Below are positions 48,601-58,644 of a stretch of DNA of 64,000 nt, in pieces. The stretch lies in assembly GCA_009693705.1 (NCBI GenBank), contig SHWS01000003.1, positions 20,872 to 84,871 of the forward strand, written 5' to 3'. Source of the stretch: Pelagibacteraceae bacterium. Lineage in GTDB: Bacteria > Pseudomonadota > Alphaproteobacteria > Pelagibacterales > Pelagibacteraceae. Below the pieces are notes generated by a model. It searched no databases. It was not told the origin of the DNA and saw only the letters and a list, made by a program, of their open reading frames with translations. The translations under genes and the position numbers were made by a program. Numbering within the stretch: position 1 is the first letter of the stretch; every line of letters begins with the position of its first letter.

Positions 48601-50107
48601 TTTGGCCCAACTAATTTATGATTTAAAACAAGTTAATCCAAAAGCTAGAATTGGAGTTAAATTAGTTGCGTCATCTGGAATTGGTACAATTGCAGCTGGT
48701 GTAGCAAAAGCAAAAGCAGATATTATTTTAATTTCAGGACATAATGGTGGAACAGGCGCATCACCGGTTACAAGTGTAAAGTATGTTGGAATACCTTGGG
48801 AAATGGGACTTACTGAAACCAATCAAGTTTTAACTCTTAACAATTTGAGACATAAAGTAACTTTAAGAACTGACGGTGGTATTAAGACTGGAAGAGATGT
48901 TGTAATTGCAGCAATGATGGGGGCTGAGGAATATGGTGTAGCTACAACTGCTTTGGTAGCCATGGGTTGTATAATGGTTAGACAATGCCATTCAAATACA
49001 TGTCCAGTTGGGGTATGCACCCAAGATGAAAAACTAAGAGAAAAATTTTCAGGTACCCCAGATAAAGTTGTTAATTTATTTACATTCATAGCAACAGAGG
49101 TTAGAGAAATTTTAGCAGGACTAGGATTTAAATCTTTAAATGAAGTTATCGGTAGAACAGATTTACTAATGCAAGTAAATAAATTTTCTCAAAATTTGTC
49201 TGATTTAGATTTAAATCCATTATTTGTTCAAGTAGATACTGGTGGACACAAAAGATACTGTGAAAATCGAGAAATTAATTTTGTTCCAGATACTTTAGAT
49301 GAAGGAATTTGGCCTGAGGCGGAAAATGCTTTGGATAATTCTCAAAAAATAGAAAAAGAATTTTTAATTAAAAATACTAATAGAGCTGTGGGAACAAGAA
49401 TTTCTCATCATCTTTATAAAAAATATGGTCATAATAAACTTAAAGAGAATTCGCTAATTTTAAATTTTAAAGGTTCTGCCGGGCAATCATTTGGAGCCTT
49501 TTCTATAAAGGGTTTAAAACTTATTCTTAAGGGTGATGCCAATGATTATGTAGGCAAAGGTCTATCGGGCGCTACAATTTCTATCAAATTACCCGATGAA
49601 AGTAATTTAATTTCAAATGAGAATACCATTATAGGAAACACAGTTCTTTATGGAGCAACATCCGGAAAATTATTTGCAGCTGGGCAGGCTGGGGAGAGAT
49701 TTGCAGTAAGAAATTCCGGAGCAATAACTGTTATTGAAGGGTGTGGTTCAAATGGATGTGAATATATGACTGGGGGAGCTGCAATAATTTTAGGAGAAGT
49801 TGGAGATAATTTTGCCGCTGGTATGACAGGAGGTATGGCATTTATCTATGACAAGTCAAAAGACTTTGAAAAAAAAATAAATCCAGAGTCAGTAGTTTGG
49901 CAAAATATTGAAACAGATCATTGGATTAAATATCTTAAAGATTTAGTTATGGAGCATTTTTTAGAAACTGGCTCAAGTCTATCTAAAAACATTATTGAAA
50001 ATTTTGACAGTGAAATAAATAATTTTATTCAAGTATGTCCCAAAGAAATGATTGACAAGTTAGAAAATCCAATCACTTTAAATAGTGTTATTAAAGAAGT
50101 GAGTTAG
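45602..50107 (+). CDS. gltB: glutamate synthase (NADPH) large subunit
   Basis: Converts glutamine and 2-oxoglutarate into two glutamates. 1501 residues. The amidotransferase nucleophile is C26 in HDSCGVGLIAS after a 25-residue propeptide. The class II glutaminase domain runs to about 430, then the central and FMN-binding domains (GEGGEDEIRF, GAKPGEGGQLPG, SGHNGGTGASPVTS). The 3Fe-4S cysteines are in RQCHSNTCPVGVCTQD. The C-terminal beta-helix domain begins with FKGSAGQSFGAF. Its TAG overlaps the stop codon of the opposing hydrolase gene. Confidence 0.98.
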   Translation: MKNYKKNLELLKKNYIYSEEMEHDSCGVGLIASTEGKKSRKIVEYGIEALKAVWHRGAVDADGKTGDGAGIHVEIPKDFFIEKIEVTGHAYDTAEICVGMIFLPRNDYEAQESCKIIVESELTKNNFSIYGWRQVPVNPKVLGEKAYQTMPEIIQVLFKSNDYDLLNKELERKIYETRRKIENKAFQISLNNFYICSLSSKSIIYKGMFLAEAISEFYLDLKDERFISRYAIFHQRFSTNTAPSWNLAQPFRALAHNGEINTFKGNKNWMKVHEQEMNSSLFQDIENLKPVIQQGASDSAALDNVFELLNISGKPAPLAKLMLIPDAWSKKSKILPKDHQQLFNFLNSIMEPWDGPAAIVATDNEWVIVANDRNGLRPLRYSITKDKLLFAGSETGMIELNEKKILTKGRLGPGDIIGVRIEKGKLFSNEKIKDYLAKELKKFSSQIIDLDDKLTILNEKNLFSGEDLRKRQHAFGISLEDLELILHPMVEEAKEAVGSMGDDTPLAVLSDKYRPLHHFFRQNFSQVTNPPIDSLRENKVMSLKTRFGNLGNILDFDTLIKKNIYVLNSPILSNSQFDKFINFFCKNSIIIDCTFSKDQNLFDAINKIQKDSEIAVRQGITQLILSDKNLSESKLVIPMLLCVGAINSFLIKKKIRGYVSINIQSGEALDTHSFATLIGAGATTVNPYLAFDSLYQRHQKKLFDQYSFDECVERYIKSVNDGLLKIMSKMGISVLSSYRGGCNFETIGLSRTIVSDYFPGVISKISGIGLNGIEKKIRAIHKDAYEPSETILPIGGIYRYRKNGETHQYQGKLIHLLQSAVGSNSYDIYKKYVEGIYNLPPINLRDLINFRKKKLKLPVDISEVEPIESILKRFGSGSMSHGALSKEAHETLAIGMNRIRGASCSGEGGEDEIRFKSINGGDSANSRVKQIASARFGVTLNYLNNCNEIEIKIAQGAKPGEGGQLPGFKVTEEIARLRHSTPGVTLISPPPHHDIYSIEDLAQLIYDLKQVNPKARIGVKLVASSGIGTIAAGVAKAKADIILISGHNGGTGASPVTSVKYVGIPWEMGLTETNQVLTLNNLRHKVTLRTDGGIKTGRDVVIAAMMGAEEYGVATTALVAMGCIMVRQCHSNTCPVGVCTQDEKLREKFSGTPDKVVNLFTFIATEVREILAGLGFKSLNEVIGRTDLLMQVNKFSQNLSDLDLNPLFVQVDTGGHKRYCENREINFVPDTLDEGIWPEAENALDNSQKIEKEFLIKNTNRAVGTRISHHLYKKYGHNKLKENSLILNFKGSAGQSFGAFSIKGLKLILKGDANDYVGKGLSGATISIKLPDESNLISNENTIIGNTVLYGATSGKLFAAGQAGERFAVRNSGAITVIEGCGSNGCEYMTGGAAIILGEVGDNFAAGMTGGMAFIYDKSKDFEKKINPESVVWQNIETDHWIKYLKDLVMEHFLETGSSLSKNIIENFDSEINNFIQVCPKEMIDKLENPITLNSVIKEVS

Positions 50108-50847
50108 ATAATTAAACTAAGCTCTTTCAATATAATCTTTAGATTTTTTTTATCTGATAAACTATGGTCTCCATTTTTTATTATAACTAATTTTTTTTGA
50201 GCATTATTGAAAATTTTTAAAATTTTTTTTGAATAAAATATTGGTACCACTTTATCTTTATCTCCATGAATCATAACTAATTTAATATTTGCGTTAAATT
50301 TTTTATTAAAAATTTTATTTTGTCTTCCATTTTCAATTAGCTGGTGAGTGATAGGATACTCATAATCTCCTTGTTTTAAATAATAAATTTTTTTATGAAT
50401 TATTATTGATTTTATTTTCTTACTAAATTTTTTCCACATTAAATTCTCTAAAAATTCAGGCGCTGAGCCAATTCCTAAAAAACCTTTAATTTTTTTTTTA
50501 AAAAATTTAAATTGATTTAGTGCAATCCAAGCACCCATGCTTGATCCGACTAAAAAAAAATTGTTTTTTTGTACTACTTTTTTAATAAGTATGGTTGTTT
50601 CTTTACTCCATTTAGAAATATTTCCATCTATAAATTTACCTGAAGATTTGCCATGACCGGAATATTCTAGTCCTAAAAAACCTAATTTATTTTTAATAGC
50701 AAAGTTTAAAAATGCTTTGGGTTTTTTTCCTTCTAGATTAGACATAAAGCCATGTAAAAAAACTATATAGTCTGTGTTTTTTCTTATTTTTTTTAAATAT
50801 CTAATTTTCCTAAGTTTTGTGATTTTCAAATAACTATAATTTATCAT
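50104..50847 (-). CDS. alpha/beta hydrolase
   Basis: 247-residue cytosolic hydrolase related to palmitoyl-thioesterase/YqiA-like enzymes. The oxyanion strand is VFLHGFMSNLEG, the nucleophile elbow GSSMGAWIALN, the acid in MIHGDKDKVVP, and the histidine in NGDHSLSDKK. It is rich in lysine, as are its neighbours. Physiological substrate unknown. It is divergent from the glycosyltransferase across 42 bases and converges on gltB with overlapping stops. Confidence 0.85.
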   Translation of the reverse strand: MINYSYLKITKLRKIRYLKKIRKNTDYIVFLHGFMSNLEGKKPKAFLNFAIKNKLGFLGLEYSGHGKSSGKFIDGNISKWSKETTILIKKVVQKNNFFLVGSSMGAWIALNQFKFFKKKIKGFLGIGSAPEFLENLMWKKFSKKIKSIIIHKKIYYLKQGDYEYPITHQLIENGRQNKIFNKKFNANIKLVMIHGDKDKVVPIFYSKKILKIFNNAQKKLVIIKNGDHSLSDKKNLKIILKELSLII

Positions 50848-50889
50848 AAGAGTTTATAAGCTTTCTCTATTATTATATAATTATAACAA

Positions 50890-52044
50890 ATGTCATCTAA
50901 TTTAAAAGTTTTGCAGGTTATACCTAAATTAGGATATGGAGGAGCAGAGACAGGTTGTTACGATATAGCACATTATCTTCCAGAAAATAATTGTGAATCT
51001 TTTATCGTCACTAGTGGTGGTGATTTACTAAAATTTATAGATAGAAAAAAAGTAAAAGTGATAAGGTTGCCCGTTCAAAGCAAGAACCCTTTGCTAATAA
51101 TTATTAATATTTTTGCTCTATTGTTTGTTATTTTATTTTATAATATTTCAATTGTTCACGCTAGAAGTAGAGCACCTGCATGGTCATGTTTAATTGCTTC
51201 TAAAATTACTGGTAGAAAATTTGTTACAACTTTTCATGGAACCTATAATTTTAATAATAAATATAAAAAGTTTTATAACTCAGTTATGCTAAGATCTGAT
51301 TTAATAATTGCTGGATCTAATTTTATTTTTTCTCATATTAAAAATAATTATTTTAATTATTTAAATAGTAATAAAAAATTTTTAGTAATTTTTAGAGGTA
51401 TTAATGTTGATTATTTTGATCCATCTACAAAATTGGAAATTGACGAAAAAAAATTATTAAAGAATTGGCAAATAAGTAAAGATAAAAAAATTATATTATT
51501 GCCAGGAAGACTAACATCTTGGAAAGGACAAGAGGTGTTTATTGAAGCAATTAATCTTATAAATATTGAGTTAGGTTATGAAGCTTTTTACGCAGTTATT
51601 CTTGGAAGTGACCAAGGAAGAGATTTATATAAAAAAAAACTTATTAGACTTTCTGAAAAATATAGGCTTACTAAACAGCTAAAATTTATTGATCACTGTA
51701 AAGATATAGCTCTAGCATATAAAATTTCAGATATAGTAGTTTCAGCTTCAATTGAACCTGAGTCATTTGGAAGGGTTGCGGCAGAGGCTCAAGCAATGGA
51801 AAAACCTATAATTGCAAGTAATATTGGCGGTTCTAACGAAATAGTTATTGACGAAAAGACAGGATTTTTATTCGACTCAGGAAATGCAAAATCTCTAAGT
51901 AAAAAAATTTTGAAAGTATTAAATTTGGATCAAACATCATTGAAATTAATGGGAGTTGAGGGTAGAAAAAACGTTATTAAAAAATTTAATGTTGAAAAAA
52001 TGTGTTTTTCTACTTATTCAGAATATAAAAAACTTTTAAATTAA
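50890..52044 (+). CDS. glycosyltransferase family 4 (GT-B)
   Basis: 384-residue GT-B enzyme, likely for lipopolysaccharide or other surface glycan. PKLGYGGAETGCYD at the N-terminus is the acceptor-domain loop; LPGRLTSWKGQEVFIEA starts the donor domain; and EPESFGRVAAE is the E-x7-E motif of GT4. It lies in an otherwise housekeeping region, directly before thrS with no spacer, so it is core rather than island. Sugar donor not predictable. Confidence 0.9.
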   Translation: MSSNLKVLQVIPKLGYGGAETGCYDIAHYLPENNCESFIVTSGGDLLKFIDRKKVKVIRLPVQSKNPLLIIINIFALLFVILFYNISIVHARSRAPAWSCLIASKITGRKFVTTFHGTYNFNNKYKKFYNSVMLRSDLIIAGSNFIFSHIKNNYFNYLNSNKKFLVIFRGINVDYFDPSTKLEIDEKKLLKNWQISKDKKIILLPGRLTSWKGQEVFIEAINLINIELGYEAFYAVILGSDQGRDLYKKKLIRLSEKYRLTKQLKFIDHCKDIALAYKISDIVVSASIEPESFGRVAAEAQAMEKPIIASNIGGSNEIVIDEKTGFLFDSGNAKSLSKKILKVLNLDQTSLKLMGVEGRKNVIKKFNVEKMCFSTYSEYKKLLN

Positions 52045-53961
52045 ATGCCAACAATAACTTTACCAGATGGAAACAATATAAGTTTTCCAGACAAAATTAC
52101 AGGTTTACAAATTGCAGAAAAAATAAGCAATTCCTTAGCTAAACAAGCTATTGTAATTAGCGTAGATGGTGTTCTTAAAGATTTAGATCATGCAATTGAT
52201 AAGGATTGTTCTGTAAAAATTTTTACTTCAAAAAATGAAGAAGGTCTTGAAACAATAAGACATGATACAGCTCATATTTTAGCAATGGCAGTTCAAGAAT
52301 TATTTCCAGGCACACAAGTTACCATTGGTCCAGTAATAGAAAATGGTTTTTATTATGATTTTGCAAGAAAAGAATCATTCACAGAGGAAGATTTAATCAA
52401 AATTGAAAATAAAATGAGAGAAATTGTTGATAGAAACGAAATCACTAAAAGAGAGATTTGGGATAGAAATAAAGCTATAGATCATTTTAAAAAAAAAGGA
52501 GAAATTTATAAGGCAGAATTAATTAAAGCTATTCCCGAGGGTGAAGAAGTATCAATATATTATCACGGTGAATGGCACGATCTTTGTCGAGGACCACATT
52601 TACTTTCCACTGGAAAAATAGGAAAATATTTTAAATTAACAAAAGTTTCAGGAGCTTATTGGCGTGGAGACTCTAAAAATGAAATGTTACAAAGAATTTA
52701 TGGAACTAGTTGGGCAACTCAAAAAGATTTAGATGAGTATTTAAAAAGAATTGAAGAATCTGAGAAAAGAGATCATAGAAAATTAGGCAAAGAAATGGAC
52801 TTGTTTCACTTTAGAGAAGAGAGTCCAGGCACTGTTTTTTGGCATGAAAAAGGATGGGCACTTTTTCAAAAGTTAATTAATTATATGAGAAGCAGACAAA
52901 ATAATGCTGGTTATAGAGAAGTTAATACTCCTGAAATTTTAGATAGAGGACTTTGGGAGAAATCTGGACATTGGGAAAAGTATGGTGAACACATGTATAC
53001 CTCAACTACACCTGATGAAAAAGTTTTTGCAATAAAACCGATGAATTGTCCAGGTCATATTCAGGTCTTTAATCAGGGTTTAAAAAGTTACAGAGATTTG
53101 CCATTAAGAATATCAGAGTTTGGTAAGGTTCATAGATATGAGCCATCAGGCTCACTTCATGGACTTTTAAGAGTTCGTGCATTTACGCAAGATGATGCTC
53201 ATATTTTTTGCACTGAGGATCAAATTACTAATGAATGTTTAATAGTGACAAATTTAATTTTGGATATTTATAAAGAACTTGGCTTTGATAATGTAATTTT
53301 AAAATATTCCGATAGACCAGATTTAAGAGTTGGCAATGATAGTATTTGGGATAAGGCAGAATTAGCGTTGCTAGATGCTGTAAAAGCATCAAAACTTGAA
53401 TACACGGTAAACAAAGGTCAAGGAGCGTTTTACGGTCCTAAAATTGAATTTGTTTTAAGAGATGCTATCGGTAGAGATTGGCAATGTGGAACTCTACAAG
53501 TAGACTTAAATTTACCAAGTAGATTAGAAGCTTCTTATGTTGATAAAGATGGAACTAAAAAAGTACCAGTAATGCTTCATAGAGCTTTATTTGGATCTCT
53601 AGAGAGATTTATAGGAATTTTAATTGAACATTATGCTGGCAAGTTTCCTTTTTGGATCTCACCATTACAAACTGTAGTAATTCCTGTTACTGAAGATTTT
53701 GATGATTATGCGTCAGAAGTATCAAAAAAAATAAGACATGCTGGAATTAGTTCAATTGCAGATACAAAAAAACATAATCTAAATTATAAAATTAGAGATC
53801 ATTCACAAGCGAAAATACCTCTTTTGTTAATTTGTGGTAAAAAAGAAGTTGACAGTAACTCTGTAACGATTAGAAGATTGGACTCGAATAATCAAGAAAA
53901 TATGAATTTAAATTTATTTTTAAAAACTTTCTCTGCTTTAAATAAAGCATCTTCGAACTAA
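52045..53961 (+). CDS. thrS: threonyl-tRNA synthetase
   Basis: Class II synthetase of 638 residues with the normal domain order: TGS (1-62), editing domain (about 63-225; the zinc-like HxxxH as HDTAHILAMA), catalytic core (about 245-530, zinc cysteine in MNCPGH, motif 2 around RYEPSGSLHGLLRVR) and anticodon-binding domain (535-638). It begins immediately after the glycosyltransferase stop. First of the thrS-infC-rpmI-rplT-pheST series. Confidence 0.98.
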   Translation: MPTITLPDGNNISFPDKITGLQIAEKISNSLAKQAIVISVDGVLKDLDHAIDKDCSVKIFTSKNEEGLETIRHDTAHILAMAVQELFPGTQVTIGPVIENGFYYDFARKESFTEEDLIKIENKMREIVDRNEITKREIWDRNKAIDHFKKKGEIYKAELIKAIPEGEEVSIYYHGEWHDLCRGPHLLSTGKIGKYFKLTKVSGAYWRGDSKNEMLQRIYGTSWATQKDLDEYLKRIEESEKRDHRKLGKEMDLFHFREESPGTVFWHEKGWALFQKLINYMRSRQNNAGYREVNTPEILDRGLWEKSGHWEKYGEHMYTSTTPDEKVFAIKPMNCPGHIQVFNQGLKSYRDLPLRISEFGKVHRYEPSGSLHGLLRVRAFTQDDAHIFCTEDQITNECLIVTNLILDIYKELGFDNVILKYSDRPDLRVGNDSIWDKAELALLDAVKASKLEYTVNKGQGAFYGPKIEFVLRDAIGRDWQCGTLQVDLNLPSRLEASYVDKDGTKKVPVMLHRALFGSLERFIGILIEHYAGKFPFWISPLQTVVIPVTEDFDDYASEVSKKIRHAGISSIADTKKHNLNYKIRDHSQAKIPLLLICGKKEVDSNSVTIRRLDSNNQENMNLNLFLKTFSALNKASSN

Positions 53962-54507
53962 GTGGCAGATTTCAAGCAAAATTATTTTCAAAAAAGAACT
54001 GCAGATAGAGGTCCTAAATCTAATAATAGAATTACATCTCCAGAGGTTCAAGTAATTGGCAGTGAAGGAGAAAATCTTGGAATACTTAATACTAACGATG
54101 CTATTTCCATGGCAAAGAATCTAGGACTAGATTTAATTGAAATTTCACCAAACGCAAAACCTCCAGTATGTAAAATAATGGATATGGGAAAGTTTAAATA
54201 TGATGCACAAAAAAAAGCAAATCTTGCAAAGAAAAAACAAAAAATTGTTCTTTTAAAAGAAATAAAAATGAGACCAGTTACCGAAACCCACGACTATGAA
54301 TTTAAAGTTAAAAATGCTAAAAAATTTATTTCTAAAGGGGATAAGGTAAAATTTACTATTAAATTTAAAGGTCGTGAACTTCAGCACTCACATTTAGGTA
54401 ATGAGTTGATGAACAAGATCAAAGAAGACATGAAAGACATTGGTAAGGTAGAATTGCATCCAAAATTTGATGGTAAGCAAATGATCATGGTAATTCAACC
54501 TTTATAA
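53962..54507 (+). CDS. infC: translation initiation factor IF-3
   Basis: Prevents premature subunit joining and checks initiator tRNA. 181 residues, with N-domain (to about 80: NNRITSPEVQVIGSEG, then IEISPNAKPPVCKIMD) and C-domain (KEIKMRPVTETHDYEFKVKN..KVKFTIKFKGRE). The start is GTG right after the thrS TAA, with no spacer; the family often uses a rare start codon (AUU in E. coli) for self-control, and GTG here is a milder variant. A small possible leader lies between infC and rpmI. Confidence 0.97.
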   Translation: MADFKQNYFQKRTADRGPKSNNRITSPEVQVIGSEGENLGILNTNDAISMAKNLGLDLIEISPNAKPPVCKIMDMGKFKYDAQKKANLAKKKQKIVLLKEIKMRPVTETHDYEFKVKNAKKFISKGDKVKFTIKFKGRELQHSHLGNELMNKIKEDMKDIGKVELHPKFDGKQMIMVIQPL

Positions 54508-54516
54508 GTCTTAATA

Positions 54517-54551
54517 GAGGTTGTAAAATTATACTAATCTTTGTATAACTC
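54517..54551 (+). ncRNA. possible r-protein leader hairpin before rpmI
   Basis: GAGGTTGTA (54517-54525) can pair with TATAACTC (54544-54551) with one bulged G and one G-U pair around an 18-base AT-rich loop, 9 bases before the rpmI ATG. rpmI-rplT operons are often self-regulated by L20 through such leaders. The pairing is weak, so this is tentative. Confidence 0.25.
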
Positions 54552-54560
54552 CGCACAATT

Positions 54561-54767
54561 ATGCCAAAACTTAAAACAAAAAGTTCAGCAAAAAAAAGAT
54601 TTAAAATATCTGCCACAGGCAAAGTAATGAGCGCTCAAGCTGGTAAAAGACACGGTATGATCAAGAGATCAAATAAACAAATAAGAAATTTAAGAGGCAC
54701 CACTACGCTTTCAAAACAAGATGGAAAAATTGTTAAATCGTATATGCCATACAATTTAAGAGGTTAA
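54561..54767 (+). CDS. rpmI: 50S ribosomal protein L35
   Basis: 68-residue basic protein of the large subunit. [22 protein letters not shown] is the family start (shown here only in outline as P-K-x-K-T-x-S-x-A-K-K-R-F), and a C-terminal Y-M-P-Y-N-L-R-G closes the protein. Normal length, one base before rplT. Confidence 0.97.
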   Translation: MPKLKTKSSAKKRFKISATGKVMSAQAGKRHGMIKRSNKQIRNLRGTTTLSKQDGKIVKSYMPYNLRG

Positions 54768-54768
54768 A

Positions 54769-55125
54769 ATGGCAAGAGTTAAAAGAGGCGTTACTAGTCG
54801 AGCAAAGCATAAAAAAGTATTAAAAGCTGTCAAAGGACAATGGGGCAGAAGAAAAAATACTATTAGAGTTGCAAAGCAAGCTATGGAAAAAGCTATGCAA
54901 TATGCTTACAGAGATCGAAGAACTAAAAAAAGAAATTTTAAATCATTATGGATTCAAAGGATTAATGCCGGCGTAAGAGCAGAAGGATTAACTTATTCAA
55001 AATTTATTAATGGTCTTAATAAGTGTGGTATAATCATTGATAGAAAAGTATTAGCAGAAATAGCATACGATAATCCAGAGGCCTTTAAAACTATAGTGCA
55101 AAAAGCTCAATCAGCTTTGAATTAA
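54769..55125 (+). CDS. rplT: 50S ribosomal protein L20
   Basis: 118-residue 23S rRNA-binding assembly protein. [39 protein letters not shown] and [18 protein letters not shown] are all classical L20 stretches. Normal length. It follows rpmI by one base, and a hairpin follows at 55126-55154 before pheS. Confidence 0.98.
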   Translation: MARVKRGVTSRAKHKKVLKAVKGQWGRRKNTIRVAKQAMEKAMQYAYRDRRTKKRNFKSLWIQRINAGVRAEGLTYSKFINGLNKCGIIIDRKVLAEIAYDNPEAFKTIVQKAQSALN

Positions 55126-55154
55126 TCTTCACTATTGTTTTTATTTGGTGAAGA
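55126..55154 (+). terminator. hairpin between rplT and pheS
   Basis: TCTTCAC (55126-55132) pairs perfectly with GTGAAGA (55148-55154) around a 15-base T-rich loop. It starts directly after the rplT stop and is 14 bases from the pheS ATG. There is no T-run after the stem, so it may act as a processing site, attenuator or weak terminator rather than a full stop. Confidence 0.4.
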
Positions 55155-55168
55155 AATAATCTGTACTT

Positions 55169-56236
55169 ATGACAGATATTAAAAAAATTAGAGAAGAATT
55201 TTTAGATAAATTAAAACAAAATCTAGAACTTCCTGAAGTTAATCAAATCAAAACAGATTTATTTGGAAAAAATGGTTTAATTTCTTCTCAATTTAAAAAA
55301 ATTAATTCAATTGCAGAAGCAGAAAGAAAAATTTTTGCATCTGATTTGAATATTATAAAAAATGAACTTCAGGATTTAATTAATTTTAAAATAAATGAAA
55401 TTGGAACTGGTCAAATAAACAAAAAATTAGATAAAGAAAAGATAGATATAACTTTACCAGAAAGACCTTTTATTCAGGGAAAAATTCATCCGGTATCACA
55501 AACTATTGATGAAATTTCATCTATATTTTCAGAAATTGGCTTTAGCGTTGAAGAAGGACCAGATGTTGAAAATGAATATAATAATTTTACAGCTCTAAAT
55601 ACTCCAGACAATCATCCTGCAAGAGACTTGCATGATACTTTTTACTTAGCTGAAAATAAAGAAAGATTATTAAGGACCCATACCTCACCAGTTCAAATCA
55701 GAACGATGTTAAAAGATAAACCTCCATTTAAAATTATAGCTCCAGGCAGAACTTATAGATCCGATAGTGATCAAACACACGCACCAATGTTTCATCAGGT
55801 TGAAGGACTGCATATTGATGAAAACATAAACATGGGTCATTTAAAGGGTTGTTTAAATTATTTTATCAAAGAATTTTTTGAAGTTAACAATATTAAGATG
55901 AGATTTAGACCAAGTCATTTTCCTTTTACTGAACCATCAGCAGAGGTAGACATTGGATATGAATTAAAAGATGGAAAAATAGTTATTGGCGAAGGTGATA
56001 AATGGTTAGAAATATTAGGTTGTGGTATGGTTCATCCAAATGTTCTTAAAAATGTTAATGTCAATTCTACTAAATACCAAGGTTATGCTTTTGGAATTGG
56101 TATTGATCGATTAGCAATGCTTAAATATGGCATTAATGATTTAAGAGCTTTTTTCGAATGTGATTATAGGTGGTTAAATCATTTTGGATTTGATCCTTTA
56201 GATGTTCCAAGCAACTACAGAGGTTTAAGTAGATGA
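55169..56236 (+). CDS. pheS: phenylalanyl-tRNA synthetase alpha subunit
   Basis: Catalytic subunit of the alpha2-beta2 PheRS. 355 residues: N-terminal coiled-coil arm (1-90), then the class II core with motif 2 [17 protein letters not shown] and motif 3 [17 protein letters not shown]. Normal length. The end overlaps pheT by four bases (ATGA). Confidence 0.97.
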   Translation: MTDIKKIREEFLDKLKQNLELPEVNQIKTDLFGKNGLISSQFKKINSIAEAERKIFASDLNIIKNELQDLINFKINEIGTGQINKKLDKEKIDITLPERPFIQGKIHPVSQTIDEISSIFSEIGFSVEEGPDVENEYNNFTALNTPDNHPARDLHDTFYLAENKERLLRTHTSPVQIRTMLKDKPPFKIIAPGRTYRSDSDQTHAPMFHQVEGLHIDENINMGHLKGCLNYFIKEFFEVNNIKMRFRPSHFPFTEPSAEVDIGYELKDGKIVIGEGDKWLEILGCGMVHPNVLKNVNVNSTKYQGYAFGIGIDRLAMLKYGINDLRAFFECDYRWLNHFGFDPLDVPSNYRGLSR

Positions 56237-58641
56237 AAATAACTTTTAATTGGATAAAAGATCATCTGATAACCAATCAAACTGAAAGTAAATTATTAGA
56301 AAGCTTAACTAATATTGGATTAGAAGTTGAGTCGATAGCAAATACATCCAAGGGTTTAGAAAAATTTTTAGTTGCAAAAATATTAAAAGCTGAAAAGCAT
56401 CCTAATGCTGATAGACTTAAAGTTTGTGATGTTGATATTGGAAATGATCAAGTAATAAAAGTTGTTTGTGGCGCATCGAATGCAAGAGATGGCTTAATAA
56501 CTATTTACGCTCCACCAGGCGCAATAATTCCAAAGAATAAAATGAAACTAGAAATTTCTAAAATTAGAGGTGTAACCTCTTATGGAATGCTTTGTTCTGA
56601 GGCTGAATTAAATCTATCGAATGAAAGTGAAGGAATTGTAGAATTGGTAAAAGAAAATTTTGATAAAAGAGTTGGACAATTATATTTTCAAAAAAATAAT
56701 GCTAATTTAATTGATTTATCAATTACCACAAATAGACCTGACTGTTTAGGAGCGAGAGGAATAGCAAGAGATTTAGCAGCAAGTGGTTTTGGAAAATTAA
56801 ATGAATTAAAAAATGAAAAATTAAATTCTAAACTTAAGCAAAAAATTAATGTTAAAATTATTAAAGAAAATAACCAAGGATGTACAGTATTTGGAAGTTG
56901 TTTAATTTCCAATGTTAAAAATACCGAAAGTCCAAAATGGTTAAAAGAAAAAATTATTTCAATTGGACAAAAACCAATTTCTGCAATCGTAGATATAACT
57001 AACTATATAATGTTCGATCTCAATCGGCCTCTTCATTCTTATGATGCTGATAACATTAAAAAAGGTATTATTGTTAGAAATTCAAAAAAAGGTGAAACTT
57101 TTATAGCTCTTGATAATAAAGAATATAAACTACAGGAGGAGATGTGTGTTGTTTCCGATGAGGATGGAGTACTTGGCCTTGGAGGTATTATTGGAGGCAC
57201 TAGGACGGCAACAAAGCTTGATACAAAAAATGTTTTAATTGAGTCTGCTTATTTTGTGCCCAGATCAATAAGAAAAACTTCAAAACAATTAAACATTGAT
57301 ACTGATGCAAAATTTAGATTTGAAAGAGGAATAGATCCTAATTCCATTGAAATTGGTCTATATCGAGCTGCAAAATTAATTAAAGATATTTGTGGTGGCG
57401 ATATAAGCAAGATAGATATTCAAAAAACTGAAACATATAAAAAAAAAATTATCAAATTCAACACTATTCTGTTTGAAAAGATTTCTGGATTTAAAATACA
57501 AACTAAAAAAATGATTGAAATTCTAAAAGATTTAGGTTTTGAAGTTCAAAATAAAAGAAATTATTTAAATTTAAAAATACCTTCCTGGAGACCCGATATC
57601 TCCCAAGAAATTGATATAATAGAGGAGTTAATAAGAATTTATGGTTATGATAAAATAAAATCAATCGAACCTATTAAAAATAGAATAAAACCAACTTTAA
57701 ATAAAACTCAAAAATTATTTCATTTTCTTCAAAGATCGGTAGCTTCAAAAGGTTATATAGAAAATATTACTTGGTCATTTTCAGATTCAAAAATAAATAA
57801 ATTATTTAAAGAGGATAAAAAAGAAATAAAAATTGTTAACCCAATAAGTTTAGATCTCGATGTTTTAAGAAATTCAATATTTTCTAATTTAATTATTTAT
57901 TTAAACAAGAATTTAGATAGAGGTTTTAAAGATTTATCATTTTTTGAAATTGGCCCAGTGTTTTATGGTTCTTTACCCGGTGAGCAGGAAACAGTAATAG
58001 CAGGTTTGCGCTCTGGTATGGTTTCCAGATTGTCTTGGTTAGAAAAAGATAGAAAAATTGATGTTTATGATGTCAAAAGAGATGTTATTCAAACATTGGT
58101 TGAAGCAGGCTATAATCAATCTAAATTTTTTTTAGATGAAAAAACACCAAGTTATTATCACCCTGGAAAATCTGGAAGAATTTTTTTAAATAAAGATAAA
58201 GATAAAGTTGCTGCATATTTTGGAGAAATTCATCCAAATATCTTGAAGCAAATAGATATAAAAACAGAATCATTAATAGGATTTGAAATATATTTAAATA
58301 ATTTAAAAGAAACTAAAAAAAATCTTAAGGATCAGCGGCCGAAATATGAAATATCAGATTTTCAAAAATCTAAGAGAGATTTTGCTTTCATTATTGATAA
58401 GCAATTTGAGGCACAAGTATTGGTAGATATTATATTAAACACGGATAAAGATTTAATTAAAAGTGTAAAAATTTTTGATGTCTACGAAGGTGATAACATA
58501 CCAAATGATAAAAAATCTGTAGCTTTGAATGTTACTATTCAATCATCACACAAGACATTAAACGATCAAGATTTAGAAAAGATTAATCAATTAATTATTC
58601 ATTCAGTAGAAAATAAAACTGGTGCTAAGATTAGATCATAA
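56233..58641 (+). CDS. pheT: phenylalanyl-tRNA synthetase beta subunit
   Basis: Structural and editing subunit of PheRS, 802 residues. It has an N-terminal tRNA-binding OB fold (about 40-150, [20 protein letters not shown]), B3/B4 editing domain (about 210-385), B5 domain, pseudo-catalytic core and the C-terminal ferredoxin-fold anticodon-binding domain ([20 protein letters not shown] onward). Coupled to pheS by an ATGA overlap; lepA begins three bases after its stop. Confidence 0.97.
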   Translation: MKITFNWIKDHLITNQTESKLLESLTNIGLEVESIANTSKGLEKFLVAKILKAEKHPNADRLKVCDVDIGNDQVIKVVCGASNARDGLITIYAPPGAIIPKNKMKLEISKIRGVTSYGMLCSEAELNLSNESEGIVELVKENFDKRVGQLYFQKNNANLIDLSITTNRPDCLGARGIARDLAASGFGKLNELKNEKLNSKLKQKINVKIIKENNQGCTVFGSCLISNVKNTESPKWLKEKIISIGQKPISAIVDITNYIMFDLNRPLHSYDADNIKKGIIVRNSKKGETFIALDNKEYKLQEEMCVVSDEDGVLGLGGIIGGTRTATKLDTKNVLIESAYFVPRSIRKTSKQLNIDTDAKFRFERGIDPNSIEIGLYRAAKLIKDICGGDISKIDIQKTETYKKKIIKFNTILFEKISGFKIQTKKMIEILKDLGFEVQNKRNYLNLKIPSWRPDISQEIDIIEELIRIYGYDKIKSIEPIKNRIKPTLNKTQKLFHFLQRSVASKGYIENITWSFSDSKINKLFKEDKKEIKIVNPISLDLDVLRNSIFSNLIIYLNKNLDRGFKDLSFFEIGPVFYGSLPGEQETVIAGLRSGMVSRLSWLEKDRKIDVYDVKRDVIQTLVEAGYNQSKFFLDEKTPSYYHPGKSGRIFLNKDKDKVAAYFGEIHPNILKQIDIKTESLIGFEIYLNNLKETKKNLKDQRPKYEISDFQKSKRDFAFIIDKQFEAQVLVDIILNTDKDLIKSVKIFDVYEGDNIPNDKKSVALNVTIQSSHKTLNDQDLEKINQLIIHSVENKTGAKIRS

Positions 58642-58644
58642 AAA

